Assembly: GCA_002943765.1 (NCBI GenBank)
Contig: PQWQ01000001.1
Coordinates: forward strand, 496,001 to 560,000
Direction of reading: 5' to 3'
Length of the DNA: 64,000 bases
Source: Psoroptes ovis
Taxonomy: Eukaryota; Arthropoda; Arachnida; Sarcoptiformes; Psoroptidae
A model generated the notes under the pieces. The model was not told the origin of the DNA. It saw only the letters and a program-made list of their open reading frames with translations, and did no database searches. Both the position numbers and the translations under genes were made by a program. Within the stretch, counting starts at the first letter, position 1. Each line of letters opens with the position of its first letter. Below are positions 12,039-25,100 of the stretch, in pieces.

Positions 12039-13150
12039 ATGATGATGACAAGCATTTCAATTAACGATAATAATATTAATCATTATTTTAATCATCATTA
12101 TCATCAACAATCGAATCAATATTATCATCAAAATAATTTTAATATTCAACAACAACATTATCCAAAACCTAAAATGCTCAATAAAAAATCAAAAATGTCT
12201 TTGACGACAACTTTGATAACGAATTCAAAGCATCAACACCAACAGCATCAACAACCATCATCTTCAACAACAAATTCCTATCTTCCATCATTAACATTAG
12301 CAATATTATTAATGTCATCATCAACTTTAGCACCATTTATGTCACCATTATCATCATCTTATTCATCATTATTACCACCATCACATAACAATGTAAGACG
12401 CTCAATACAACAAAAACAACAATCAACAAATCAATTTGATCTATCTGATACGACCGATTCTTTATTTACATCGTCATTATTATCATCCACAACAACAACA
12501 ATATCACCAATTTTTAATTTCGAAAATGAATCTAATTCATCAATTTTGACATCGAAACAATTTTCAAAATTGATTTCATCTGATTTTCAATCTAATAGTA
12601 AATCTAATGGTAATAATATTGTTGATGATACAATTTGGAATGATCAATATGATGATTTAGATACTGATGTTGATGATTATGATGATGATGAAGATGATGT
12701 TGATAATAATAATAATAACGATAATATCGCTGAAAATGATGCTAATAAAAATGTAAATTTATTACTTAAACAAAATAAAAATAATAAAGATGATGAAATC
12801 GATGTTGAAGATTATGATAGTGATAATAATTATGATAATAACAATATTCATAATGATACATTTAAAAAACAATCAAGACGAAATAATGAAAATGAAATTT
12901 TAAATAATATATCAATAACGATAATATTATCGATTATAACAATATTTACGATTGTCGGTAATTTAATGGTCATATATGCAATATTCAATTATCGTCCATT
13001 GCATAATGTACAAAATATGTTTATGGTATCATTAGCCGTGGCTGATATTGCTGTAGCCGTATTGGTTATGCCATTAAATTTAGCATATAGTCTTTTGGAT
13101 CGTTGGATATTTGGTTTACATATTTGTGAATTATGGTTAACAAGTGATGT
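12039..13150 (+). CDS. Oct-TyrR: Receptor exon 1: N-terminus, TM1, TM2, start of TM3
   Basis: Encodes residues 1-370 plus two bases of codon 371, then donor GTAAGT at 13151. The first ~288 residues are Asn/Ser/Asp/Gln-rich with an acidic stretch, and no clear signal peptide at the very start. Conserved sequence begins at NNISITIILS and ends at TSD. Confidence 0.93.
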
Positions 13151-16100
13151 GTAAGTATACGTTTTTTCTTTTCATTTCATTGATTATGCATGATATTTCA
13201 ATATTTTGAATATTTTCAATATTTGTAAATGTTTTTTTTGTTAACGTATGAAACACATCTATCGAAGCGTGATTAATTCATTTTTATATCATTATACACA
13301 TGTTATACAAACTGAATTTTTTTTCTGGTGAAAATTAATAATTCACAGTCTATGATTGATGATAATTTATTTCAATTTCATTTCAATTTTTTCCATTTTT
13401 CATATCTCAAATAATATTTCACTTGCAAACATCATAACAATTTCAAAAACATTATCATTATTAATATAAACTAATTACATAAAATTATCATTTTTATTAA
13501 TTTTGTCTCTATTTTTTTTACTCCAATTCAATTCATTTATTCAAATTTTCCCTGTTTTCAAATTCCAAAATTCATCATTACTATTATAATATCATTATCC
13601 CGACGATCATCATCATCATGATTGTTTATCTATCAAAAAAAATTCGTTAATCGTTCATTCATGCGTTCATATGCAATCATGCCAATGTGAATCAATGTAT
13701 TCAACAAACAAACGAACGAACCCGAACAATCATCATTTCGATGATAATATCATAATCATCATTCAATGAAATGAATTCATATTTATTCATCTATTAATTC
13801 TAAAAAAATGAAATGAAAATTTGAAAATTTGACAATTCAACGGATAAATATACGAATTTCTTTAAATTTCAATTGAAATTTCAATTTCAAATTTATTCAA
13901 AAATTTTAATTTCAAATTTCTGCATGATCAATCCTTGCCTTTAATATCCTCATCATCACTGATTTACATAATGAAAATATTCAAAATTATTTCATTGAAT
14001 ATTGAAAAACGACGATTTTTATATTGAAAAATTTGAATATCTCATCTAAAAACTCTTCAATTATCACCAAAATTATCATCGACATGAATTTCATGTCGTG
14101 AATATCATTTTTGATCAACCGAAAAAAATTTAAACGATATGAATTATCGATTGAATCATCGTGATATTTTCAAAATGAAAATAATCTAAATCAACGCAAA
14201 CAATCATTGATTTGATACGCAAAACTAATTGAAATTAATCTGAATCAAATGAAATGATCGAAAACTATTCTTAAATCTGGCCACAAAAACACTGTGAACC
14301 CCAAAAAAAAATTTGATGAAAATTCATTCATTATTTTGATTCGATATTTGTGTTTGTGTTTGATCAATCTGAATGTATGTGATACAATGTGTGCGGGTGT
14401 ATTTGGCCTTGCTTATGCACTGTGATTTTCTGCTTTTATTCCTTCAAAATTATATTTATTTCATCCAATTTCATATCATCATATTGATTCAACTATTTCT
14501 TGATTAATCCACAAATGTATTGCAACAATATATTTGATAATATCAAATTAATTGAATTTTTTCTTCTTCCATCGTATCTATCGGAAACAAAAATGGATTC
14601 CAATATGAAAATGGAAAAAATGTATTTTTTCTCTCCTTGAATTCTTCTTTTGTTTTGTTCTTATCTTTAAATCAAATTATATTGAATTGAATTGAATCAA
14701 ATCGAATTGAATTGAATTGAATAAATATGGAAAAATTATATCAAAACTAAATCTAATCATCATCATCATCGACAACAACGCCAATAACAACAATAAAAAT
14801 TGGAAATAAATTGAAAATTTTTTTCCAAAATTAATTTTCAAAAACAAATTCAATGGACATCATTGGAAACAACACGAAAAACATTGGAATGAATGAATCA
14901 TTTGAATTTCAATGGATCATCAAATGTGTTTCCAAAAAATTTTTCCAATTTTATTTTCTCCGATTAATCAAATTACGAAATTACAATTTCAATGAAAAAA
15001 AATAAAATAAAATAAAATAAAATAAATCAATTTATTATTATTATTCGATCGATCATTGAATTCAATTCGATTTGTCAACAAACAACCAACAAAATCGAAT
15101 TGAAAATTGAAAAAAAAATTAATCACTAAAAATATTTCGATTTTCAATCATAATTTCAATCAAAATGATAATGATTATAATGATGATTACGATGATTATG
15201 ATGATGATTACGATGATGAATGCACCCACATATGAACACATCATACACAGTCTATGCTGTACAGCATCGGTAAGTTTATATTTGCTTTTTTTTTTAATGA
15301 ACAATTTATTTTTCCTTGAATTATTTCATTTCATTTCATTTAATTCAAGCAAACTTTCATTTAATTCGTTCAGCGATTGCAACAATGATTCATTGTGTAC
15401 ATTTTTTTAGTTTTATTTTCGGTTTTATTTGGGTTTCTCAGTGTTGATTTTCATTTGTCCGGCCAAGGACTTGAAAAATTTTCCTCTGGAAAATACCCTT
15501 TAAAATTATGATTGGAGAAAAAATGATTTAATTTTATGGATTTTCTGAAAGTCTTTGGTTTCAATTTGGAGTCGATTTTCAAATTGAAAATTTCGAAAAT
15601 CTCGAAAATTGAGCAAAATACATTTTTTGAAATCTTTTTTTTTTGATAATTGAAATTCAAATGGCTGTCGTCAATGGTTTGAGGTGTCTGCGTGAATGTG
15701 TGTGTGGGTAGAATTGAAACTTATTACCACCACGAAATAAGAAAATTTTTCATTTTTTTTCAAAGAAAAAGCCATTTTCAAATATCGTTTTAAATGAGAT
15801 TGAAGAAATAAATTTCTTCAAAATTTAATGTAATAAGAATTTCCGACACATAATATATATTAACACACATATATATTCCGGTGTTAATATATCAATTTCG
15901 ATTCTAGTCTAGTCTGATTAATCATCAAATAAAACTAACGTATTATAAGCTCTCATTCACACTAATAATATCATTTTGGTTCATGTTTGAAATGGCTGTT
16001 GAAAAACCTGCTAAAAATTTCTGTATTTTTTTTTTTCGATACAAAATTTCAATTTTATAAATTTTTTATTTTTACTTTCTCGATGATACATTGATCATAT

Positions 16101-19100
16101 TATTACATTTTTCCACAGCTTTTAATGGGATTTTTCTTCACTTTTGAACCGAAAAAATGAAATAAAATATATCGATGATTTATGTGTACGAAAAATACAT
16201 ATATTACATAACACATTTGCTAATATTTATCAATATTTTCAACCGAAAAATATTATATTACATTCAACCGAATATATGGAGCATATAATGTACTAAGAAA
16301 ATGCTGAAATTTTTTTTTTTTTTTTTGAATAATATCGTATTATTCGTACGAATGAATAAGTAGTTTCAAAAAGTAAAATTTTTCTTCGGAATTTCTTGAA
16401 ATATTTTTCTCCATTTTCAATCTAATATTTCAATCAGAAAGATATGTTTGAGAAACATATTCCGAACCTTTTCAATTGAATAATAATGCAATCTTTTTAC
16501 GCCATTCACATATCACACCACATATGAATTCGATCAAACTCGAAATCGATAGGTGTTCTTTTTCGAGAGTTTTTCTCGTTTCGGTTTTGAAATAAAAAAT
16601 TTGATTAGAATGTATCATATTGATATAATGGAACATTTATTAATGTGTTTATTATTTATTTATTCGTTCGTTGGCTGACTATCTGTCAAAAATTTGAAAT
16701 TTTTTCTTCACTTTTTTCCCCGATATTTTTTTCTCCTTGAATAAGTTTTCATCAAATAAAAGCTTATGAAATAATAATTGATTATGCAGATACATTGGCT
16801 TGCTGAACATTTACTGATGATAAATCTGATACTGAAAATGAAGATGATGAATGTGCCCTTATGGGTCGTTGAATTTTGAATTAAATGCTTTTGAAAAAGT
16901 GGAGAATTTTTAAATGGAAAAATGAAAATAGATTTTTATTTGAAAAATTTTCCATTCAAAGATTTTCATCGTTCATTTTATTCATTCATTGATGAAATAC
17001 AATGAACGGGAATGAATCTCTATTCATTGCTCATAGAAATCCATTGAAAATTGTATTTGAAATTCAGTTTAAATTGAATTTTTTTTCCATTTTTTTTCCA
17101 AAATAGATTTTCAGATTTTCCTCCACTTTGCACGGATAAATATATGATGAATATATCATTCGGAATTTGTTTCAATTTCTTCATCCTTTTATATTATTTA
17201 TTATATGACAATTTCATTTAAAAATTGAAATGAAAAGGAGAATAAATAAATAAATGGATAAATAAATAAAAAATTTACACATCAATGAAAATCGTAAATA
17301 AATGAATGAATGAACGAAAGGGTTTATTTTTACCGAAGAGAAGAAAATTCAAAAAAAAATTCCAAATTCAAGATACATTATTATTGTCTATGGTATTTGC
17401 TGCTGGCTGTTTTAAATTCTTCGCATTAAATTTAGTGGAATTTTAATGGAAATTTTTTCATTATTTTTCCCGTTGGAATTTTTCTTTTTTTCTTCAAAAT
17501 GTTTAATTGTTTAATTAATTTTAGCATGAGAATTTTTGTTTTCAGTCGAAATTTTCCTCGTTGATTTCATGGGAAATTCATTCAGACATGAATTAGTGTA
17601 AAATTGTGTATCTGTGTATTGATAAAACAATGAAATTCATTGAAAACAAAACACAATTAATTAGTAGTTGAAAATCAATGATAATTAATCATAAAATTTT
17701 AACAATTAAATTTTTGAAAATACAAATTTTGGTAAAGAAACTCAATGTTCAAATCTCTTGAGATGATGATCTTTATTTTATTTGAAATTTTCAATCGGTT
17801 CATTTGCTACTCGTTGTTAATTCCCCGAAAACATTATTACTTGATATTAGTTTAGTCTATTTTCAAATGAAAAATAGTGGAAATTAATATGAATTTGAGA
17901 ATCAGTACAATTTATAATCAGACATCCATTTCAAAGATGAAAAGAAAATTAATTTTAAAACCCAAAATAATGAAAAATATGAAAAATTCATAAATTATTT
18001 ATTTTCATGATAATTGAATGAAAAATGATCGTGAATGTTTGTGAAAATCGTAATAAAAGGGTTTAGATTTCAAAAAATACATAGAAAATAACTAAATTAT
18101 TAATTGAATTAACAATATTTCAATTCCGATTCCCAGAATTATTATTTTTATTATCAATATTATTTCTACAATCTGCTGTATTGGATCAATATTTTGTTCC
18201 ATAATTTTGCTTTCTTATATTTCATTGTTTTGTTTGGCATGTATGTCTTTCTTGAATTCCAATGGACAATGGCCGAAGCAATGATGTCTGAGCGAAAGCA
18301 AAACAAAAGCAATCTTAAATGAACACAAAGCTTTAATTTTATTTATGTATTTCATTATTTTCATTATTTTTTTCTTATTGTTTGAAATATGAAATGTTTG
18401 TCCAAATATCGAAATTGATAAAATTGCCCATAGACAAATTGTCTGCGTTCGAATCAATAGACAAACATTTAATATTTCTTTCATATTTTTTCCAATATTT
18501 AATTCAATGTTTGACATTATGATAATCGTAAATATTTACACAGAATTTATTTGTTTATTTTTCATTTTTTTGTTCTGTTTGTCTCTATAAAAATAATAAT
18601 ATCGATAATCATAACATTTCTTTTGATCATTTTTCAAAAATTTGAAAATTGAATTGAAATTTTTAAATAAAATAAACGAACCTTTCGAAGAAATAGTAAA
18701 AGATTTTTTTCGAAACACCTTTTGTGTGAAAATTGATTTTTCCGTACAATAATAAATTCAATGGTTTTTGAGTGCAAAAAATGAATTTATTTATTTTTCA
18801 AAGAATTCATTTTCTGTATTTGGTTTATTTATTTATTGGCTGAATGAAAGGCAGAAAAAAATTAATCATAATTCAATTCACTTGTCCCAAATATTTATTT
18901 TTGTTGATCTTTTTTCTGCTTTTCTTTTGGTTTGTGAAATTTGTCATCCAGAAAATTCTGACAAGAAATGATTGATTCAATTTTCTGTGTTTTACTGGAC
19001 ATCAATGTCTGGGTGTTTGTGGTGTTTACACACCACAAACATTACATTATTTCAGTCGTTTGTGATGAATGAGTTGTCCCGAAAAGTAGTCGATGCCAAT

Positions 19101-22100
19101 CGTCAACGGGCATTGCAATGCATTGCAGTGAAGCCAACTTTTCGTACACAGATTTCAATGTTGAAAATACCATAAAAACAAATAAAATTTTTTGAACAAA
19201 TAAAAAGTTTTCAATTCTCTTGGTTCAAATTATGAAAAATTTGATATTCTACTCACATACTCACATACACATACACACACATGCACGTACACACCTTTAT
19301 TAATATTATTAAACATCATACCAATCATTTATTTATTGAATCAAAAAAAAAAAAAAAAAAAAAATTCAATTATCAAATTTTAAATTATTTTGTGGCTCGA
19401 TTCGGTCATATATTGATTGTTCTAAAGAATTTGAAATGAAAAAAAATATTTGAACTTTTTGGTTTTCGACGAATCATTGGATTCATTGTTATTTCATTTG
19501 GAAATACATTGTTATGGTGATGAAGGGTTGATTATTTTGATAATTTGTACTTGAATTTTTCATATAAAATTTTCCAAAAAATCAAATTTAAAAAATGAAT
19601 CAAGTTTAAAAATTTTATTTTGATCTTGAATTTCATATTTGAATTTCAATGTTTTCCAATGTTTGATCTCTGTAACCCTTTTGTTTTCTCTTTTTTTCTC
19701 TCCAAAACAGATACTCAATCTATGTGCCATTGCATTGGTAAGTAGTAAAGAAAAATTGCAATTTTTCAAGTTTCAATCAATTCTTCGCATGAAAAATTGA
19801 TTGATTTGAACCTTGATTTATAAATCAAATCCAATTGCCAAATCATCATGCAAATAACTTAATAATACCCACACAAGAATTCGCTAAAAGATTGCTCGAA
19901 GATCACTTCATTAATGTTTGCGTGTGTTCTTAAATGAATGGATGATGAATAAGAAGTAAAGAAATTTAATGGTCCCGATAATCATTTTTTTTTTCATTTA
20001 ATTTTCAATTCAATCAGGTCATTTAAATAAGGGTGTTTGCCTGATTTTCAAATAATCATAATCATATCAATGATTGAATTTGAATTGAAAATGATTGAAA
20101 GAAATATATTTTCATTCAAATAAAAATTGAATGTACGATCACATGAATTAAAATATTAATTTTTCTCCATTTTTTCCATTGAAAATCTGAATAAATCCAT
20201 TATTTTTGACAAGAAATCCTTTAATATTAATATTCTTGTTTATTTAAAAACAACAAAAAAAAAATGCGAAAATAAACGAGAATTCTTAAATACGATTTCA
20301 CAATTTACGAATATGTCAAAAGCAATGAATGTGAATTTCATTGCCATTATCATATTGTTTTGTTTGTATTTGAATAATAGGATTTATTATATTAAATTCG
20401 ATTATTTATTTATTTATTTTTCAGATTAATTTAGATTTTTTTTTCACTCAGCAGATAACACAACAATTCAATGTTTATTTTATGCATTTTTTTCTTTTTT
20501 GATTGAAAATTTTCCATATTTTTTTCTTCATTACAAGAATAAATGTTTATCATATTATTCAGCAATCAATGAATATGACGGAATTCAATGGTTCGTAGAA
20601 AAATAAATCAAGTTTGGATTTTTTCCAAGGATAGATTTGTTTTATGAATATTTTCACAGATTTTCAATCAAATCGATTTTCATTAATATATTCAAAATTC
20701 CTATTTTTTTGTAACAATTTTGAATGTCAAAAAAGTTGTGAATCAGGTTCTATGATTTACATTGATATCTACCGAGAATTCAAACGAATAATGATTAATT
20801 CATAATAATAAATTATTAAAAACAAACGTATAGCGATAGGATTTAAATGGAAAAATATTTTCTTTTCAATGAAATAAATTAAAAAGAATAATAATAATAA
20901 TCAACTGATTACACAATTGATAATCGAAATCGGTTTATATTATTTATTCTAATTTATATTCAAAAATATTAGGTTTGTAGAGATTTGGTATAGACTTTAT
21001 CAGAAGGTTAATGATAAATTTTGGTTATATTTTTATTTGAACATGTTAAGGGTTTATATACAATTTGAAAAACATAATGAAGTTATGATTAATAATTACT
21101 AATTAATGAATTGTGAATTTATCAGAATATAATGAATCATAAACTGACAAATCAATGAGTGATAATGACAAAGAATGAATAAGAATTTAAGGTAACAATG
21201 AATGAATGAATGAATGATGAATTAACGAATCATTCATAAGTCATACTCTTCATGCGTCCCCCCTAAGATGCTCGAGGTCGACCACGTGACCTAGGGATGT
21301 TGAATCGAACGTTTTTGATGTTGGAGGACGATGGTTTTAAACGATCTATCGATACAGATTCTTGAGTTGAACCTTTTTGGATGATGAATGTATGTTGACG
21401 ACGTTCCAGGACTTTAAATGGTCCGATGTATGGTCGATCTAGAGGTCGACGTGGAGCATCGTTTCTGACCAACACGTACTCGCACTCTTGCAGTGCTTTC
21501 GGTGGTTTTAAAATGGGTTTGTTTACCCTCGTTGGTTGAGCTGGTAATTTCTTGATCAATGATCGAAGTTGTTCCAAGAACTTCGAGGTATCACAGGAAG
21601 GATCTACTTGTTCAAGGGGTAGATCAGCAGGCATTGGTACGTTTTCGCCAAATGTCATCTCGGCTGGTGAAGCACGGAGATCTTCCTTGTAGGTAGTTCT
21701 AATACCTAGCATCACCAAAGGAAGTGCGTCTACCCAATCTTCGTTGTTCCATAATACGCAGCGAAGTGAGTCCTTCAATTGACGATGAAATCGTTCCACC
21801 ATTCCGTTGGCTCGTGGGTGGTACGCTGATGTTCTGATGCGTTTGGTACCCAACATCTTGAGCATCGCGTTGAAGAATTTTGACTCGAATTGAGTACCCT
21901 GATCCGTGGTTATCGTCTGCGGCACACCATAACGGGATATCCAGGTATGCATTACTGCTGCCGCTACCTCCTCCGCAGTTATTGAACGCAATGGTGTTGC
22001 TTCCGGCCACCTCGAAAAACGATCCACCATTGTCAATAAATAACGATATCCCTTGCACTCATTCAAGATGACCAGGTCGATGTGCAGGTGCTGGAACCTC

Positions 22101-25100
22101 TTCCCAGGAATGGGAATTGGTACCGGTGGCGTTTTTATGTGACGAGTAATTTTTGAGGATTGACAGTCGACACATTCCTGACACATCTTATGAATATCGT
22201 AGACCATGGTCGGCCAGTAATATTTTTCTTGAATGGTGCGTTTGGTTGGACGATAACCAGGATGATTAATACAATGATAAGCGTTGAACACTTTGCGTCT
22301 TAACGCAAGTGGGATGAACGGTTTGCCATTTTTGGTGATAACCATTTGATTGTTGGATATGACAACCGGAACCAGAGTTTTATCATCTTTAAGCTGATTC
22401 AATTCAGCATCATTTTTCTGAGCTTCGATCAATTCTTCGATGGACCAAGATGTTTCGTTGATATCGAGTGCAGCAACTCGTGATAAGGTATCGGCCACTA
22501 CATTCGCGTCACCGTTGATATATTGAATATCATTAGTGAATTGTGATATAAAATCAAGCTGACGTGCTTGACGAGGTGACTTTTCAGTTGTTGATTGAAG
22601 TGCGAATGTAAGTGGGCGATGATCGGTTAATACAGTAAATTTCCGACCTTCCAGAAGGTAACGGAAATACTTGATTGATTTATAAATTGCCAATAATTCT
22701 CGGTCGAAAGTTGAATATTTTTGTTCAGCTGCAGATAAAGACTTCGAGAAAAAGGCTAATGGTCGAAATTCGTTGTTGATCTTCTGTTGAACTACAGCAC
22801 CAATGGCTGTGTTGGATGCATCAGTGGATAAGAAATATGGAGCATTATCCACAGGATAATTTAGCATCGTCATATCAGCAAGAAGGTTTTTCACTTCTTG
22901 GAATGCTTTAGTATGATCATCCGTCCAAAGGAATTCTTTTTTCGGTGATGTCAGATCGTATAATATCTTCAACTTATCAGCTGCCATCCGAATGAATTTG
23001 CGATAGAAATTAAACATACCAAGGAATTTCAATAGTTGTTTACGATCACTTGGTATCGGAAATTTTTTGATTGCTTCGACCTTGTCGGTCATCGGATGGA
23101 TACCATTTGCATCGATGTGATGGCCAAGAAAATCAAGTTCGGTCTTCATGAATGAACATTTGTCAAGGTTGATGACGAGACCATTATCTTTCAGTCGCTG
23201 GAAAACGATTTCCAGATTCTTCAGGTGGTTTTCTTGCTTTTCATCACTGATTACCAGCAGATCGTCCAGATAAGGATATATGAAATCCAAATCTCTGAAG
23301 ATGCTGTCCATAAATCTTTGGAATGTGTTCGGAGCATTACACAAGCCGAAGGGCATGAATAAAAATTCGAAAGACCCAAACGGTGTGATGATTGCTGTCT
23401 TTTCAATATCTTCAGGTTTAATCGGTATTTGATGATAAGCTGATTTCAAATCGATTTTCGTGAAGAGTTTTGCAGACCCTACGTTATTAAAGAAGTCATG
23501 CAAATTTGGGATATTATATCGATCTTTTTTGGTCACTGAATTCAATAATCGATAATCACCACAAGGGCGAATTGAACCATCAGGTTTTGTGACGCAATGT
23601 AATGGTGATGACCATGGTGAATTGGATGGACGGATTATCTTCAATTTCAACAGCTGATCGAACTCTGCTTTGGCCAACTTGTACTTGTCTGGCGCAAGGC
23701 GTCGACATCTCTGACGAATTGGTTGACCAGTTGTGATGATTTGATGTTCAACAGAGTGCTTCACGGGCCCATCAATTTTGGTTAAAGATGGCCGGGCAAT
23801 TTCTGGATATTTTTTAAGTAGCAAAGCTACAGGTGAAGACTGGTCAATGATGTTGATGCTGAAAACACGATCGGTGGTGTCAGCTTTAATCGCTGTGTTA
23901 TCCGTCATATCGATCAAATTCTTGGTGGCCACTCGTGGTACCAAATCAAAATATTCTAAGAAATCGGCTCCAATGATTGGTACATCGATTTGTGCGATTA
24001 CAAAGTCGTATAAAAATTTTCTTTTAAAACCAAGATCGATTAGCTTGGTGATGGTACCATACGTATATATCTTTGAATTGTTTACTGCCGTTGCGTAAGA
24101 TGTTGGTGATGGCAAATTCTTCATGAACTTGGCTGGCCAAACGCATATATCGGAGCCAGTATCAATGAGTATCTTTGTTCGAGAAATACGGTCGAAAACA
24201 AAGAGGCGTTTGGCACGGGGAGAATCGATCTGGTTTACAGATGTTCTCCCCGGTTCGAGTTTTCCGAAGCCGGTGTTTCTGGTATCGATGCAACCGATGC
24301 GGTGCTTATAGCACGTGATAATGTTCTGTCGATGGAACTGACGATACATCGGTTAACATATTGACATTTTCTTGCATTTGCACCAAATCGTCTATGATAA
24401 TAACAAAGTGGTTGGTTCCTACGTGGCTGGCGACGCGAACGACGACCAGGGCTTCGTCCACGGGACCGATTCGATTGTTGCTGCTGACCATAATGTCTGA
24501 AAGGCTGTTGTTGTTGCCTGCTTTGATAATTGTATGGTTGATACGACTGGACGGAAGCCACGTCCCGTTTACATGTATTCCAAAATTGATCAGCTATTTG
24601 CAATAATTTTTTCCTATCGCTCACCACTGTTTGAACGGTATTGACTTGTTCTCGGATTTTTTCATGGATACCAGACATAAATCTGTTCCAAATGACATCT
24701 TCACCAATATTCAAATTCTGAGCCTTGTTCAACAGGCGTTGGTAAAAAACAGATGGTTTTTCGTTAGTCATCGTCATTCCATCCAATATTTCATTCAATC
24801 GGGATTGTGCATTGTCTTCCATCACTTGCAATACGAGCTTTTTCAAGTCTTCGTACTTTTCTTCGTACCATTCAGACATCAAGAATCCAGAAATATCATT
24901 TTGTAAGCTGGTAGGTAAACGACGTAACAATAATCGAAACTTGTTGCGTTCAGTGAATTTCGCTGAACCAAATACTTCTTCTACCAGAAAGAAGAAAAGT
25001 CGTACGTTGTCGGGATTGAATGTTGGCATTTGATCGTTTGCATCTTTCAACGATAGAACACTGACTTGGTCTTTATCGTTGAGTGTCAATCCAGCGATTT

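Noticed and set aside
18972..19175. 67-codon frame in receptor intron 2
   Set aside because: GC-richer than its neighbours but contains the hairpin and palindrome; no protein resemblance seen.
21699..22058. Other-frame open reading frame inside gypsy pol
   Set aside because: Shadow of the pol coding sequence.
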